Below, piece after piece: positions 27,397 through 37,670 of a stretch of DNA of 64,000 bases. The first letter of the stretch is position 1; every line of letters starts with the position of its first letter. The position numbers were made by a program, and so were the translations under genes. Below the pieces are notes generated by a model, which was not told the DNA's origin, did no database searches, and saw only the letters and a list, made by a program, of their open reading frames with translations. This DNA is from Candidatus Symbiobacter mobilis CR (lineage in GTDB: Bacteria > Pseudomonadota > Gammaproteobacteria > Burkholderiales > Burkholderiaceae_C): positions 1,488,001-1,552,000 of the forward strand of contig NC_022576.1 in the NCBI RefSeq assembly GCF_000477435.1. The letters run 5' to 3'.

Positions 27397-28491
27397 TCAG
27401 GCAAGCAACGCCTGCGCAAATTCCCGAGCGTCGAAGGTTTCCAAATCTTCGAGCTGTTCCCCAACGCCGATGAAGTAGACAGGAATGGGCCGCTCGCGAG
27501 CTATCGCTGCGAGCACGCCTCCCTTGGCGGTGCCGTCAAGTTTGGTCACGATCAGCCCCGTCAGCCCCAGCGCATCGTCAAAGGCGCGAACCTGCGCGAG
27601 TGCGTTTTGCCCCGTATTGCCATCAAGCACCAGGATCACTTCGTGCGGCGCAGTAGGCATCGCCTTTTGCACCACCCGCCGCACTTTCTTCAGCTCTTCC
27701 ATCAAATGCAATTGCGTGGGCAAGCGCCCTGCCGTATCGACGAGGACGACATCGCAGCCACGCGCCGCGCCCGCCTGCACTGCGTCGAAAGCCACAGCGG
27801 CAGGGTCGCCGCCGATCTGGCCAACGATGTCCACCGTATTGCGATCCGCCCAGACCCCCAACTGCTCCCGCGCAGCGGCACGAAAGGTGTCCCCCGCCGC
27901 GAGCAGAACAGTGGCTCCCTCCTGGGCCAGGCGCCGGGTGAGTTTGCCAATGGAGGTAGTCTTCCCCGCGCCGTTGACGCCGACCATCATGATGACCGTC
28001 GGCGTATCCATCCCAATCTCCAGCGGTTTTTGCAGGGGGCGCAGCAAATCTTCGCATGCAGCGACGAGCAATTCCCGCACGGCGGCGGGGTCAGTAGCGC
28101 GGGCGCTGCGTACCCGTTTGCGTAGCTCGTCGAGCAGATGGGTACTGGCCGATACCCCTGCGTCGGCCAAGAGGAGTGCTTCTTCCAGCGCGTCGTACAA
28201 GGCATCGTCGATATGGACGCGAACGAAGACGCTGGCAATGCTGGAACTGGTTTTTCGCAACCCTTCGCGTAGCCGGGCGATCCAACCGACACGCGCCGCA
28301 GGCTCGGCCACCGTATCCATCACAGTACCGGCAACGGTACCGACCGACCCATCGATCACCCTACCGACCACCCTATCCACCACAGCGCCAGCCACCGTCG
28401 CGCCTCCAACTGGTGGCAATGACGCGCTTGATGGAGTCCCCTGCGGTGTATCCGGTGGTGGGGCAATTTTTTTGCGGAAGAAGCGAAACAT
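27397..28491 (-). CDS. ftsY: Signal recognition particle receptor FtsY
   Basis: A 364-residue SRP-GTPase with an acidic/proline variable N-terminus and a complete NG domain: G1 [14 protein letters not shown], the [11 protein letters not shown] insertion-box region, G3 [10 protein letters not shown]4 [10 protein letters not shown] and closing GVGEQLEDL. It docks SRP-ribosome complexes at the inner membrane. The 5' part encodes short valine/threonine repeats ([20 protein letters not shown]), a low-complexity linker. Confidence 0.97.
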   Translation of the reverse strand: MFRFFRKKIAPPPDTPQGTPSSASLPPVGGATVAGAVVDRVVGRVIDGSVGTVAGTVMDTVAEPAARVGWIARLREGLRKTSSSIASVFVRVHIDDALYDALEEALLLADAGVSASTHLLDELRKRVRSARATDPAAVRELLVAACEDLLRPLQKPLEIGMDTPTVIMMVGVNGAGKTTSIGKLTRRLAQEGATVLLAAGDTFRAAAREQLGVWADRNTVDIVGQIGGDPAAVAFDAVQAGAARGCDVVLVDTAGRLPTQLHLMEELKKVRRVVQKAMPTAPHEVILVLDGNTGQNALAQVRAFDDALGLTGLIVTKLDGTAKGGVLAAIARERPIPVYFIGVGEQLEDLETFDAREFAQALLA

Positions 28492-28605
28492 GGTCGATGG
28501 CAGTGCCGGGATCAGCCCCAGGGAAGTCCGCTCTCATTCTATGCACCGCTGCTTTTGCGGCACCTATCCTCCATCGCCTACACCCCATCGCTAAGATGCC
28601 CGCGC

Positions 28606-30657
28606 ATGACGAGCACATCCCTCTACCGCCCCTGCCCCGCCGAGGCCGCATCGCTATTTGGTTACCGCAAATACTGGGCGGCACGATTCGGCGTGGCTCC
28701 CTTCCTGCCGATGTCGCACGAGGAAATGGAGAGCTTGGGTTGGGATGCCTGCGATGTGATCCTCGTCACCGGCGATGCCTACATCGACCACCCGAGTTTT
28801 GGCATGGCATTGATTGGCCGCCTGCTTGAAGCGCAGGGCTTTCGCGTGGGCATCGTGGCCCAGCCGGACTGGCGCAATGCAGCACCGTTCCGCAAACTGG
28901 GCGCCCCCCGGCTGTTTTGGGGCGTGACAGCCGGGAACATGGACAGCATGGTCAACCACTACACGGCAGATCGCAAAATTCGCAGCGACGATGCCTATAC
29001 CCCCGGCGGAGCCAGCGGCAGACGCCCGGACCGTGCGGCCACCGTGTATTGCCAACGCTGCCGGGAAGCCTTTGGCGGCATTCCCGTCGTGCTGGGGGGC
29101 ATCGAAGGCAGCCTGCGCCGTGCAGCGCACTACGACACCTGGAGCGACACAGTGCGCCGCAGCATCCTGCTCGATGCCAAGTGCGACCTGCTGCTCTACG
29201 GCAATGCCGAACGCGCCGTCGTCGAGGTCGCGCACCGGCTCGCCGCCCGAGAACCCGTCGCGAACCTGACAGACATCCGTGGAACCGCTTTCGTCCGCCG
29301 CCACAGCCGTTTGCTCTCTGCAGAAGCCACCACCTGGCACGAACTCGATCACACCGCACTATGCGATGCAACGCCCACAGCACGCACCGAAACATGCCCT
29401 AGCGTCGTGCGCCTTCCCAGCTTCGAACAGGTGCGCAACGACCCCGTGCTGTACGCCCACGCCAGCCGCATCCTGCTGCACGAATCCAACCCCCACAACG
29501 CCCGCGCCCTGGTGCAGGCCCACGGCGAAGGCGATACGGCACGGGACGTCTGGATTCAACCGCCGCCACTACCGCTAACCACCGCAGAGCTGGACCACGT
29601 CTACGATTTGCCGTACGCACGCAGCCCCCACCCCGGCTACTGCGGGCCAGACGGCAAGCTGGATGCCTCAACACGCATCCCGGCGTGGGAAATGATCCGC
29701 CACAGCGTGACCATTCTGCGCGGATGTTTCGGTGGCTGCTCTTTTTGCAGCATCACCAGCCACGAAGGGCGCATCGTCCAAAGCCGCTCGCAGACATCGA
29801 TCCTGCACGAAATCGAACAGATTCGCGACACCGTGTCCGGCTTCACCGGAACCATTTCCGACCTCGGCGGCGCCACGGCAAATATGTACCGCCAAGGCTG
29901 CGGGAACCCCCGTGCCGAAGCCCTGTGCCGCAAGCCCAGTTGCGTCTACCCAGACGTGTGCAAGAACCTGCGCACCGACCATGCTCCCCTGATCGCGCTA
30001 TACCGCGCCAGCCGGGACATTCCCAGAATAAAAAAGGTGCTGATCGGTTCCGGCGTTCGCTACGACTTCGCCAGCCGTGCGTATATACAAGAGCTGGCCG
30101 AGCACCACGTCGGCGGATACCTCAAGATCGCCCCAGAACACACCGAGCACGGCCCGCTCTCCAGAATGCACAAGCCTGGACTGGAACGCTACGAGCACTT
30201 CCGCGAGCTGTTCGAACGTTGCTCCACCCAGGCTGGCAAAGAGCAATACCTGATCCCCTACTTCATCGCCGCGCACCCCGGCACGAGCGACGAGGACATG
30301 CTCGCGCTCGCGCTGTGGCTCCAAAGGAATCGGCTGCGCGTCGATCAAGTGCAAACCTTCTATCCCACTCCCATGACGGCATCGACAACGATGCACCACA
30401 CAGGCCGTGACCCCTGGCACCCCGTGCATCGCGACCCCGTCGATCCTCAGGAAAAGGTCGAAGTCGTTCGCACGGAAAAACGCCGCAAGCTGCACAAAGC
30501 CTTTCTGCGCTACCACGACCCCGCCAACTGGCCCCTGCTGCGCGCTGCCTTGTGCGCCATGGGCCGCAGCGACCTCATCGGCCACGGCAAACGCCACCTG
30601 GTTCCCCCTGGCGAGAAGACCTACCCCCCCGGCGCAGCCAAGAGCCGAATTCGGTAG
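28606..30657 (+). CDS. ygiQ: YgiQ-family radical SAM protein
   Basis: A 683-residue member of the YgiQ family. The radical SAM cluster motif CX3CX2C is Cys374-Cys378-Cys381 in [12 protein letters not shown]. The protein also has the conserved N-terminal cobalamin-binding-like region ([15 protein letters not shown]), IEGSLRR and the C-terminal DUF3362-like part. ATG 28606 is chosen because the family starts at about MTSTSLYRP; the upstream extension is short and unconserved. The family is widespread and its reaction is unknown. Divergent from ftsY. Confidence 0.92.
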   Translation: MTSTSLYRPCPAEAASLFGYRKYWAARFGVAPFLPMSHEEMESLGWDACDVILVTGDAYIDHPSFGMALIGRLLEAQGFRVGIVAQPDWRNAAPFRKLGAPRLFWGVTAGNMDSMVNHYTADRKIRSDDAYTPGGASGRRPDRAATVYCQRCREAFGGIPVVLGGIEGSLRRAAHYDTWSDTVRRSILLDAKCDLLLYGNAERAVVEVAHRLAAREPVANLTDIRGTAFVRRHSRLLSAEATTWHELDHTALCDATPTARTETCPSVVRLPSFEQVRNDPVLYAHASRILLHESNPHNARALVQAHGEGDTARDVWIQPPPLPLTTAELDHVYDLPYARSPHPGYCGPDGKLDASTRIPAWEMIRHSVTILRGCFGGCSFCSITSHEGRIVQSRSQTSILHEIEQIRDTVSGFTGTISDLGGATANMYRQGCGNPRAEALCRKPSCVYPDVCKNLRTDHAPLIALYRASRDIPRIKKVLIGSGVRYDFASRAYIQELAEHHVGGYLKIAPEHTEHGPLSRMHKPGLERYEHFRELFERCSTQAGKEQYLIPYFIAAHPGTSDEDMLALALWLQRNRLRVDQVQTFYPTPMTASTTMHHTGRDPWHPVHRDPVDPQEKVEVVRTEKRRKLHKAFLRYHDPANWPLLRAALCAMGRSDLIGHGKRHLVPPGEKTYPPGAAKSRIR

Positions 30658-30685
30658 GCTACTGCACAGCTTGCTTACCTAGTGG

Positions 30686-32583
30686 CTGACAGAAAAGTCG
30701 GATTTTTGATGCGTGTACCCGGTACTTTCAGGAAGTGATCCGGAACCTAGACCGGATTACAAATTTTTTTGCGGTCGAATTTTGACAAAAACCATGTATC
30801 CTGCTCCAAAAATTGAATTATTGGTGAATGAAGGAAAAGCTATCCTCTGCAACCACTCATGCATCCCTTGAAAAAGACCGTCGAGCGGCATCAAGCCGCT
30901 CGACGAATGGATGGTGGTGTCGTTCGCTCGGCATCAATCGATTGCTGACGAACCACCATGCCAATACGGTAAAAATTTCGTGCCAAGACTGACAATGAAA
31001 CATAGCGTTTGAATCCTTTTATTCCCTCATCGGGGCACATATCCAAACCAAAGTGTTCCAATCCATTGATCGCCGACTCTACAGCAGAATGTGCTTTCCG
31101 TAGTTTCACAAATGTCTCGCTCGATTCTCGTTCTTGTTCCGCTTGAGAACAGCGCCCTTTCTTTGGTAAAGCAGCACAGTCTAATAATTTTGCCAATTTT
31201 TTCTGATTCTCTTGACTGTGGAATCCTTTGTCAAAACTCACGGCATTCAAAGTCGAGAATCGTTCTTTGGCAGCTTCAACCATTGGTACAGCAACTTCGT
31301 TATCTTCTTGCTTCTCCATAACGTGATGATGCAGAATGAAACGATGTTGATCTTCCAGAATACAAACCTTTACCCCCAATTCCACAGGCACACCAGCCTT
31401 GCCTTTGCTTATCCACTCCGTATGCGGTTCAAACAGCGAGAATATCTTTTCCGAATGCGGAATGCGTTCCCCGTTGATCACCCTACGGCGAATCTGATCT
31501 GATAACTTTTCTGCATGCCCTATGAAGACCTGCAGCTTCGATAGCAACCCTTGCTCCTGTGCGCTGATCTGCGATGCAGCCAAGACGACTTCCTGCCTTG
31601 TTTGGGTGGCGCGCTCGAACAGCTCTTTGGCTTGCTTGAGATATTCCTCGCATGCTTCGTGGATGGCAGCTTCCTTTGCTGCACGTTTGGCTTCATTTTT
31701 TGAATGAGAGCGCCGAAGCCGCTGGATATGGCGATACTGCTTTTTGAATTGGCGATAAGAGTGTTCATGCTGACGCCAGCCAGACAATTTATGTTTCTCC
31801 GCTAACTTTGCACTCCATGCAATGATCTTTTTTATAGCATCAAAAAGAAGATTCAAATCGGTTGGAAAATGTACATCTGTTTCAACGACAAAGGAATCAC
31901 AACGACCGTGTAGAACGTCGTCCGGGCTTTTTTTTACTAGCGTATGGCCGGTTTTGACCACAACTTGATTGATTCGATCAAGAATCTCTGGGGTAAATAA
32001 CCTCAAATTATCTTTCAGGGTTTGCACGTTGTATTTTGTCTCATCATACCAGTCAGTATGCCCGAGCATTTGTCGCAATGTCCGATGTTGATTCACCAGC
32101 TCTTCCAATCGGTCGTAATCGATATTCAGACCCAATCGAACCACACCGATGACAAGAATTTGCCACTGCGACATACCTGGGCGACCCATATGTGCTTTTA
32201 CTTTTTCACCAGAAGGGAGTACCGGGAGAATTTCTGAGAGGATAGAGAAAACTTCTTTGCGTACGTCTGGTATTGTGTAGATGTACTGAAGTCCTAGCAG
32301 CAATTTTGGGATATCATCGCGAGAACGCAGATCAAGTTGAATGTTGGCGATAGGATCTTCGCCTAATTTCATCTGAGGATTTATGACAGAGCGCATGTAG
32401 TTCCCAATTATTTTAATGAAGATTGAAGTAGGATGAAAATATTATATCAAAATTAAAAATTTTGTGTGTAATGCGACATCTTATGCATAATCTCATGAAA
32501 ATCGCAGGAAAGCGGCTCAATCTTCACCCACCCAAACGTAGCGTACCCTGTTGATTTTGCATGGTTTTCTATTTTTCTGTCAG
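30686..32583. mobile_element. ISNCY-type insertion sequence
   Basis: About 1.9 kb bounded by inverted CTGACAGAAAA (starting at 30686 and, reversed, ending at 32583), with one full-length transposase. Only 11 terminal bases match exactly, and no clear target duplication is seen, although TACCTA occurs on both outer sides. The element is AT-rich compared with the flanks. It sits between ygiQ and ribBA. A short stem (ATCCGG/CCGGAT, 30738-30757) followed by T7 near the left end could stop read-through. Confidence 0.75.
30891..32396 (-). CDS. ISNCY family DDE transposase
   Basis: The 501-residue transposase contains a helical N-terminal DNA-binding part (MSQWQILVIGVVRLGLN, DYDRLEELVNQHRTLRQML). 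A DDE core can be read in ETDVHFPTD, VSFDKGFHS and HSAVESAINGLEHFG. The frame is intact with no stop or shift, so the element may be active. Length and motifs fit ISNCY-type (IS1202/ISDol1-like) transposases rather than IS1182 or IS5. It is transcribed away from ribBA. Confidence 0.85.
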   Translation of the reverse strand: MRSVINPQMKLGEDPIANIQLDLRSRDDIPKLLLGLQYIYTIPDVRKEVFSILSEILPVLPSGEKVKAHMGRPGMSQWQILVIGVVRLGLNIDYDRLEELVNQHRTLRQMLGHTDWYDETKYNVQTLKDNLRLFTPEILDRINQVVVKTGHTLVKKSPDDVLHGRCDSFVVETDVHFPTDLNLLFDAIKKIIAWSAKLAEKHKLSGWRQHEHSYRQFKKQYRHIQRLRRSHSKNEAKRAAKEAAIHEACEEYLKQAKELFERATQTRQEVVLAASQISAQEQGLLSKLQVFIGHAEKLSDQIRRRVINGERIPHSEKIFSLFEPHTEWISKGKAGVPVELGVKVCILEDQHRFILHHHVMEKQEDNEVAVPMVEAAKERFSTLNAVSFDKGFHSQENQKKLAKLLDCAALPKKGRCSQAEQERESSETFVKLRKAHSAVESAINGLEHFGLDMCPDEGIKGFKRYVSLSVLARNFYRIGMVVRQQSIDAERTTPPSIRRAA

Positions 32584-32721
32584 ATACTACCTACGCGGTG
32601 GTGGTTGCAGAGGCCAACATGTACCTATACCGAGCTGGGTGCTCCGGTTCTCCGCACGGTACATAGCCACCGATACACTGCCTCGCCCTGTTTGCCCCTT
32701 ATTTCCACGCCTTCGCACCCG

Positions 32722-33837
32722 ATGAACGAGCCTACCCCCGCTGCCATTTCCCCCATCGAAGCCATCGTCGACGATCTCCGGTCGGGGCGGATGGTCATCC
32801 TGGTCGATGAAGAAGACCGCGAGAACGAGGGCGACCTACTCATGGCTGCAGAGCACATCACTGCCGATGCGGTGAATTTCATGGCCCGATTCGGGCGCGG
32901 ACTGATCTGCCTGACGCTGACTGCAGAACGCTGCGATGCGCTGCAGTTGCCCCCGATGACTGCCCGCAACCGCGACAAGCGAGGGACGGCATTCACCGTA
33001 TCCATCGAAGCCGCAGAAGGGGTCACGACTGGCATTTCCGCTGCGGACCGGGCGCACACCATCCGAGTGGCCGTCGATCCCAAGAGCCAACCGTGCGATC
33101 TTGTCCAGCCCGGCCACATCTTCCCGCTGCGCGCCGCAGCCGGTGGGGTACTCATGCGAGCCGGCCACACCGAAGCTGGATGCGACCTGGCCGTCATGGC
33201 TGGGTGTATCCCCGCCGCAGTGATCTGCGAGATCATGAAGGACGACGGAACGATGGCGCGCCTGCCTGACTTGCAGCGCTTTGCCGCCGAACATGGGCTG
33301 CGGATCGGAACGATTGCCGACCTCATCGCGTACCGCAGCCAATCCGAATCGATCATCGAACATGCTGGTGTTCGCCCGCTGCGCACGGCTTTCGGCGATT
33401 TCACTGCCCATGCCTTTCGCGACAAGATCGCCCACGGCGCGCACCTGGCGCTGGTCAAAGGCGATTGGTCCGACGACGATGTCGTCCCCGTTCGGGTACA
33501 CGAACCCCTTTCCGTACTCGACGCCCTGGAAGTGGGCCGCGCCATGCACTCGTGGAGCCTGGATGCCTGCCTGGCCCACATGGCCACGGTTCCGCGCGGT
33601 GTGGTCGTCTTTCTGAACTGCGGGGAAAGCCCCGCACAGTTGCTGGCCCAATTTGCGGGAACGGCGGTCGCCAGCCATGGCGTACAGGGTAGCAAGGTTG
33701 ATTTGCGTACCTACGGCATCGGCGCGCAGATCCTGCGCCAGTGCGGCGTGTGCAAGATGCAATTGCTCGGCCCGCCACGCCGGATGCCCAGCATGGCAGG
33801 GTACGGGCTGGAAGTCGTGGGCTATCAGATGCCTTGA
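32722..33837 (+). CDS. ribBA: 3,4-dihydroxy-2-butanone-4-phosphate synthase with GTP-cyclohydrolase-II-like domain
   Basis: The 371-residue protein has a complete RibB domain (residues about 1-205: [41 protein letters not shown]). A C-terminal RibA-like domain follows, but it lacks the zinc-binding C-x10-C-x-C segment and the catalytic SECLTGD-like region. So the RibB reaction (ribulose-5-phosphate to DHBP plus formate) is supported, and GTP cyclohydrolase II activity is not. Such hybrids are common in proteobacteria, with true RibA elsewhere. An insertion sequence ends 138 bp upstream, and no FMN riboswitch is visible in what remains of the leader. Confidence 0.9.
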   Translation: MNEPTPAAISPIEAIVDDLRSGRMVILVDEEDRENEGDLLMAAEHITADAVNFMARFGRGLICLTLTAERCDALQLPPMTARNRDKRGTAFTVSIEAAEGVTTGISAADRAHTIRVAVDPKSQPCDLVQPGHIFPLRAAAGGVLMRAGHTEAGCDLAVMAGCIPAAVICEIMKDDGTMARLPDLQRFAAEHGLRIGTIADLIAYRSQSESIIEHAGVRPLRTAFGDFTAHAFRDKIAHGAHLALVKGDWSDDDVVPVRVHEPLSVLDALEVGRAMHSWSLDACLAHMATVPRGVVVFLNCGESPAQLLAQFAGTAVASHGVQGSKVDLRTYGIGAQILRQCGVCKMQLLGPPRRMPSMAGYGLEVVGYQMP

Positions 33838-33932
33838 CCCCATCCCCTGATTCCCCGCAACGGCCCACCACTCTCCTGCGTCGCCCCCCGGCGTGCTCTC
33901 TATCCCCTTCCTTTGCCTTTCCGCGCTTTCCC

Positions 33933-34409
33933 ATGATCACTTCAGCACTCGGTACCCCCGGCGATGACGATCCCCGCCTCGACGGCAGCCGCTTTTCCAT
34001 CGGCATCGTGCAGGCACGGTTCAATATCGACATTACCCAAGCCCTCGCCCAGGCCTGCCTGACCGAGCTTGCTCTGCTGCACGTTCCCGACGCACGCATC
34101 ATGCTGATGCAAGTTCCCGGCGCGCTCGAAATTCCCATAGCACTGGCCACGCTGGCGCAAAAAAAGGCGTACCAGGCATTGATCGGAATCGGCTGCATCA
34201 TCCGGGGGGAAACGTACCACTTCGAACTCGTCGCCAACGAATCGGCAGCGGGAATCACCCGGGTAGCCTTGGACTGTCGCATTCCCATCGTCAACGCCGT
34301 CCTGACCACCGAAAACCTGGAGCAGGCCGTGGCCAGGCAGCACGACAAAGGCCGCTACGCCGCACGAGCCGCCGTTGAGATGGCTAACCTGTGCGCAGCC
34401 TTCGCATGA
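33933..34409 (+). CDS. ribH: 6,7-dimethyl-8-ribityllumazine synthase
   Basis: A 158-residue lumazine synthase, with the expected motifs [31 protein letters not shown] (His in the active site) and [22 protein letters not shown]. It condenses the RibB product DHBP with the pyrimidine precursor. It lies 95 bp after ribBA and overlaps nusB (ATGA), so ribBA-ribH-nusB is a probable operon. ATG 33933 fits the usual family length. Confidence 0.95.
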   Translation: MITSALGTPGDDDPRLDGSRFSIGIVQARFNIDITQALAQACLTELALLHVPDARIMLMQVPGALEIPIALATLAQKKAYQALIGIGCIIRGETYHFELVANESAAGITRVALDCRIPIVNAVLTTENLEQAVARQHDKGRYAARAAVEMANLCAAFA

Positions 34410-34933
34410 GACACCCCCCTCCCTCCGATCCATCCAAGCCTCCCCCCGGTACGCCCCATACGCCTCTCACCGAGGCGCGCAAGGCTGTCGGCAAGTCGGA
34501 TCGATCCCGCGCACGCGGGTTTGCCCTGCAAGCGCTGTACCAGGTGCTCGTCGGCAACAATCCCGTGGCCGAAGTCGATCCATTCACCCGGGAGTTGGTA
34601 GGTTTTTCCAAGTGCGACACCGACCATTTCCAGGCCTTGCTGCATGGATGCGCAGCCGAATCCGAGGATTTGGACGCGCTCATCGCGCCAATGCTGGATC
34701 GAAAGCTGACCGAACTGTCCCCCATCGAACGCGCCGCCATGTGGATCGGAGCCTACGAATTGCTGCACCACCCGGACATTCCGGCACGGGTGGTGCTCAA
34801 CGAGGCCATCGAGCTGGCCAAGGAATTTGGCGGCACCGATGGCCACAGATACGTGAACGGCGTACTCCACGCGCTGGCGCGCAGACTGCGTCCCACGGAG
34901 GTTGCCACCGATGGCCCCCGGCGCTTCCGCTGA
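34406..34933 (+). CDS. nusB: Transcription antitermination protein NusB
   Basis: The 175-residue protein has the NusB helical core: [13 protein letters not shown] at the N-terminus, [20 protein letters not shown] in the middle, and the C-terminal [20 protein letters not shown] plus [14 protein letters not shown]. It binds boxA RNA with NusE during rRNA transcription. The 30 residues before the core are proline-rich and variable. The start overlaps the ribH stop by ATGA. Confidence 0.95.
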   Translation: MRHPPPSDPSKPPPGTPHTPLTEARKAVGKSDRSRARGFALQALYQVLVGNNPVAEVDPFTRELVGFSKCDTDHFQALLHGCAAESEDLDALIAPMLDRKLTELSPIERAAMWIGAYELLHHPDIPARVVLNEAIELAKEFGGTDGHRYVNGVLHALARRLRPTEVATDGPRRFR

Positions 34934-35345
34934 CCCTCCCGCTTCCCCAGCTTTTGCCTGGCCGGTGCGGGTCTATTGGGAAGACACCGATGCCGGTGGC
35001 GTGGTGTACTACGCCAATTACCTGCGGTTTTTCGAGCGTGCGCGCAGCGAATGGCTGCGCAGCCTGGGGGTGGATCAGCAAGCGTTGCTGCAAGAAACGG
35101 GATGCATGTTCGTCGTCAGCGAGGTCCACGCCCGCTACCTGCACAGCGCCCGCCTGGGTGACGAGCTGTTCGTCACGGCAACGTTGCACGAACGCGGCCG
35201 CGCCCGGCTGACGCTGCACCAGCAGGTACTGTGCCCTGCCCGCACGGCATCTGCCCTGTGCGAAGCCACCATCCGCCTAGGCTGGGTCGACCGCGACGGT
35301 CGGCCCACACGCATTCCCACCCCTCTTCTGCACTCCCTGCCATGA
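34911..35345 (+). CDS. ybgC: YbgC/TolC-type acyl-CoA thioesterase
   Basis: A 144-residue hot-dog fold thioesterase with the YbgC signature [29 protein letters not shown] (the DTDxxGVVY Asp is the presumed catalytic residue). ATG 34911, with GGAGG ten bases upstream, is preferred over a TTG at 34902. It overlaps nusB by 23 bp and tolQ by ATGA, keeping the classical ybgC-tolQ order. Acts on short-chain or phospholipid-linked acyl-CoA; exact substrate unknown. Confidence 0.92.
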   Translation: MAPGASADPPASPAFAWPVRVYWEDTDAGGVVYYANYLRFFERARSEWLRSLGVDQQALLQETGCMFVVSEVHARYLHSARLGDELFVTATLHERGRARLTLHQQVLCPARTASALCEATIRLGWVDRDGRPTRIPTPLLHSLP

Positions 35346-36034
35346 ACCAGGATCTTTCCATCCTCACACTGGTGCAACAGGCCAGTCTGGTCGTCCAATT
35401 GGTGATGCTGCTGTTGCTGGTGTTGTCCATCACGAGCTGGGCGGCCATCTTCCGCAAGCTCTTTTCGCTGGGCAAGATCCGTGCGCTCAATGACCGCTTC
35501 GAGCGCGATTTTTGGTCCGGCAGCAGCCTCAACGACCTCTACGCCGCCGCCATGAAAAACGCCCGCGCAGCAGGGCCGATGGAGCGCATCTTCGCCAGCG
35601 GGATGCGGGAATACCAAAAACTGCGCGAGCGACGCATCACCGACCCCGGCACCATGATGGACGGTGCCCGCCGTGCCATGCGTGCCAGCTACCAGCGGGA
35701 GATGGACGCCATCGAGCACTACCTTTCTTTCCTCGCCTCGGTCGGTTCCGTCTCCCCCTACGTCGGTCTGTTCGGAACGGTGTGGGGGATCATGCATGCC
35801 TTCACGGGCCTCGCAGCCCTGACCCAAGTGACCCTCGCCACCGTGGCCCCCGGCATCGCCGAAGCCCTCGTCGCTACCGCCATCGGGCTGTTTGCCGCCA
35901 TCCCCGCCGTCGTAGCGCACAACCGCTTCGCCCGCGACATCGACCGCATCGCAATCCGGCTCGAAACCTTCATGGAAGAGTTCTCGAATATCTTGCAACG
36001 GAATGTAGGCGCCCAATCCCCCGGTGGGCACTGA
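35342..36034 (+). CDS. tolQ: Tol-Pal system proton channel subunit TolQ
   Basis: A 230-residue MotA/TolQ/ExbB protein with three membrane segments: one near the N-terminus (LVVQLVMLLLLVLSITSWAAI) and two near the C-terminus, including VGSVSPYVGLFGTVWGIMHAF and EALVATAIGLFAAIPAVVAHN. It forms the proton-driven motor with TolR. The start overlaps the ybgC stop (ATGA). Confidence 0.95.
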   Translation: MNQDLSILTLVQQASLVVQLVMLLLLVLSITSWAAIFRKLFSLGKIRALNDRFERDFWSGSSLNDLYAAAMKNARAAGPMERIFASGMREYQKLRERRITDPGTMMDGARRAMRASYQREMDAIEHYLSFLASVGSVSPYVGLFGTVWGIMHAFTGLAALTQVTLATVAPGIAEALVATAIGLFAAIPAVVAHNRFARDIDRIAIRLETFMEEFSNILQRNVGAQSPGGH

Positions 36035-36088
36035 GACCATCGTCCCAGATCACAACGCTGTAGTCCTGCAATACCGAAAGCCTGCACC

Positions 36089-36532
36089 ATGACCACCGTC
36101 GTTCGGCGCGGCAAAGGACGCCGCTCCATCCATGAAATCAACATGGTTCCCTTCATCGACGTGATGTTGGTGCTGTTGATCATTTTCATGGTCACTGCCC
36201 CGCTCATCGCGCCAACGACGATCGACCTGCCCCGCGCTGGGCAGGGCAAGAAGTTGCCGGATCGGGTGGTGCAAATCCTCATTGCCCGCGACGAAAGCTT
36301 GCGCATCAAGACCGACGAGCGTTCTCATGCCACGACGTTCGACGAACTGGCCCGGGATGTGACGACAGCGCAGGCCGGGGATCGCGATGCGGCCGTCGTG
36401 CTGTTCGCGGACAAGGATGTGCGCTACGACGTCGTGGTGCGCGCTATGGATCGATTGCACCGCAACGGCATTCGGCGTGTGGGCCTGGCGCTGCAACCCG
36501 CCGCAGCCGGGAAACCCCATGCCGCCCATTAG
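36089..36532 (+). CDS. tolR: Tol-Pal system protein TolR
   Basis: A 147-residue ExbD/TolR protein. The single transmembrane helix holds the proton-carrying Asp in MVPFIDVMLVLLIIFMV, and a periplasmic domain follows. It lies 54 bp after tolQ and overlaps tolA by 14 bp. Confidence 0.95.
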   Translation: MTTVVRRGKGRRSIHEINMVPFIDVMLVLLIIFMVTAPLIAPTTIDLPRAGQGKKLPDRVVQILIARDESLRIKTDERSHATTFDELARDVTTAQAGDRDAAVVLFADKDVRYDVVVRAMDRLHRNGIRRVGLALQPAAAGKPHAAH

Positions 36533-37379
36533 CGCTGCGGCCACCGGGGTTGTCGTCCATCCCGAATCGGATCGGCCCGAATTCCTGCCCCCCCACACAC
36601 CGGGATCGCTGCGTGCCTTCGGGCTGGCGCTGTTGGTTCACGGCCTGCTGCTGTTCGCACTGACGTGGGGGGTGCAGTGGCAAAAGGATCGGCCCGACAC
36701 ACCCATTGAAGCCGAGATCTGGGCAGCCCTGCCCCAGGAATCCGCCCCGCCAGCACCGGTGGAACCGCCCGCCCCACCCCCAGCAGAACTTGCCCCACCC
36801 GACCCTCCCCCGCAAGAAGAACCCGAGATCGCCACCACCCCGCCTGCTCCCCCCCGCCCCATTGAGCGTCCTCTGGAGCGCCCCAAGCCCCTGGTTCCTC
36901 CTCCACCAACGCCACCCAAGCCCATTCCCCCCAAAACCCCTGCGCCACCACCCAAAAAGCCACCCCCTCCCACCCCACGCGCAGCCCAGCCCGTGCTGGA
37001 CGATGCCCTGGTGGCCGCGCAACGCACAGCACACATGCAGCGCCTGGCGCAGCTTGCAGGAGTAGATGCGACATCGCAGGGGACAGGAACCGCCGCGCAC
37101 AGCGCAGCACCGTCTGCGGGGTATGCAGGGCGCATCCGCGCACGCATCCGGCCCAATATCGTTTTCACCGAAGACGTTGCCGGGAACCCCACCGCAGAAG
37201 TCGAAGTGCGCGCTGCACCGGATGGAAGAATCCTCGGACGCAGGCTCGTGCAGCCCAGCGGCGTGGCCTCCTGGGACGACGCCGTCCTCAAGGCCATTGA
37301 CAAAACCGACTCCCTTCCCAGAGACACGGATGGCCGGGTTCCCACCCCGCTGGTCATCGTCTTCAGCCTGCGGGACTGA
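36519..37379 (+). CDS. tolA: TolA-like / TonB C-terminal energy-transducing protein
   Basis: The 286-residue protein has a short cytoplasmic N-terminus and one membrane helix (LRAFGLALLVHGLLLFALTW). A strongly proline-rich linker replaces the Ala/Lys-rich helix of enterobacterial TolA, and a TolA/TonB C-terminal domain follows (VFTEDVAGNPTAEVEVRAAP, then GVASWDDAVLKAIDKTDSLP). ATG 36519 lies inside tolR. Position makes it TolA although the linker is TonB-like. tolB, pal and cpoB do not follow; a repeat and map come next. Confidence 0.88.
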   Translation: MPPISAAATGVVVHPESDRPEFLPPHTPGSLRAFGLALLVHGLLLFALTWGVQWQKDRPDTPIEAEIWAALPQESAPPAPVEPPAPPPAELAPPDPPPQEEPEIATTPPAPPRPIERPLERPKPLVPPPPTPPKPIPPKTPAPPPKKPPPPTPRAAQPVLDDALVAAQRTAHMQRLAQLAGVDATSQGTGTAAHSAAPSAGYAGRIRARIRPNIVFTEDVAGNPTAEVEVRAAPDGRILGRRLVQPSGVASWDDAVLKAIDKTDSLPRDTDGRVPTPLVIVFSLRD

Positions 37380-37407
37380 GTGCCCGAAGGACTCTCCAAT
37401 AGGACTT

Positions 37408-37552
37408 AGAACCTATTTCAGTAGGCAGGCGAGCCGAAGCAGTGTGCGTGGCGCCGGAGCGCAGGAACCGGAATGTACTGACAGTACATGAGGATTCCGA
37501 GCACCGCCGCCGCGTGCAATGCGATGGCGCAGCCCCTACTGGAATAGGTTCT
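37408..37552. repeat. 145-bp MITE-like long inverted repeat
   Basis: Outer 18-bp arms (AGAACCTATTTCAGTAGG at 37408-37425 and CCTACTGGAATAGGTTCT at 37535-37552) match at 17 of 18 positions. The centre holds a second palindrome (ATGTACTG-A-CAGTACAT). The whole stretch could fold into one long hairpin. It fills the gap between tolA and map, encodes nothing convincing, and looks like a non-autonomous mobile repeat; it could also end transcription of the tol operon. Confidence 0.75.
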
Positions 37553-37670
37553 TATGCAACATCGTTCCGGCTAGGCATACCCACGCAGACAGTACAAAGC
37601 AGTACGGCAAGTGGGTAGAACAACGCCGGGGCGGTTTTGCGTCAGTCCTGCCCACGATACATTCCTCACC

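Noticed and set aside
32584..32721. FMN riboswitch upstream of ribBA
   Set aside because: No conserved RFN-element blocks could be found in the 138 bp left after the insertion sequence.
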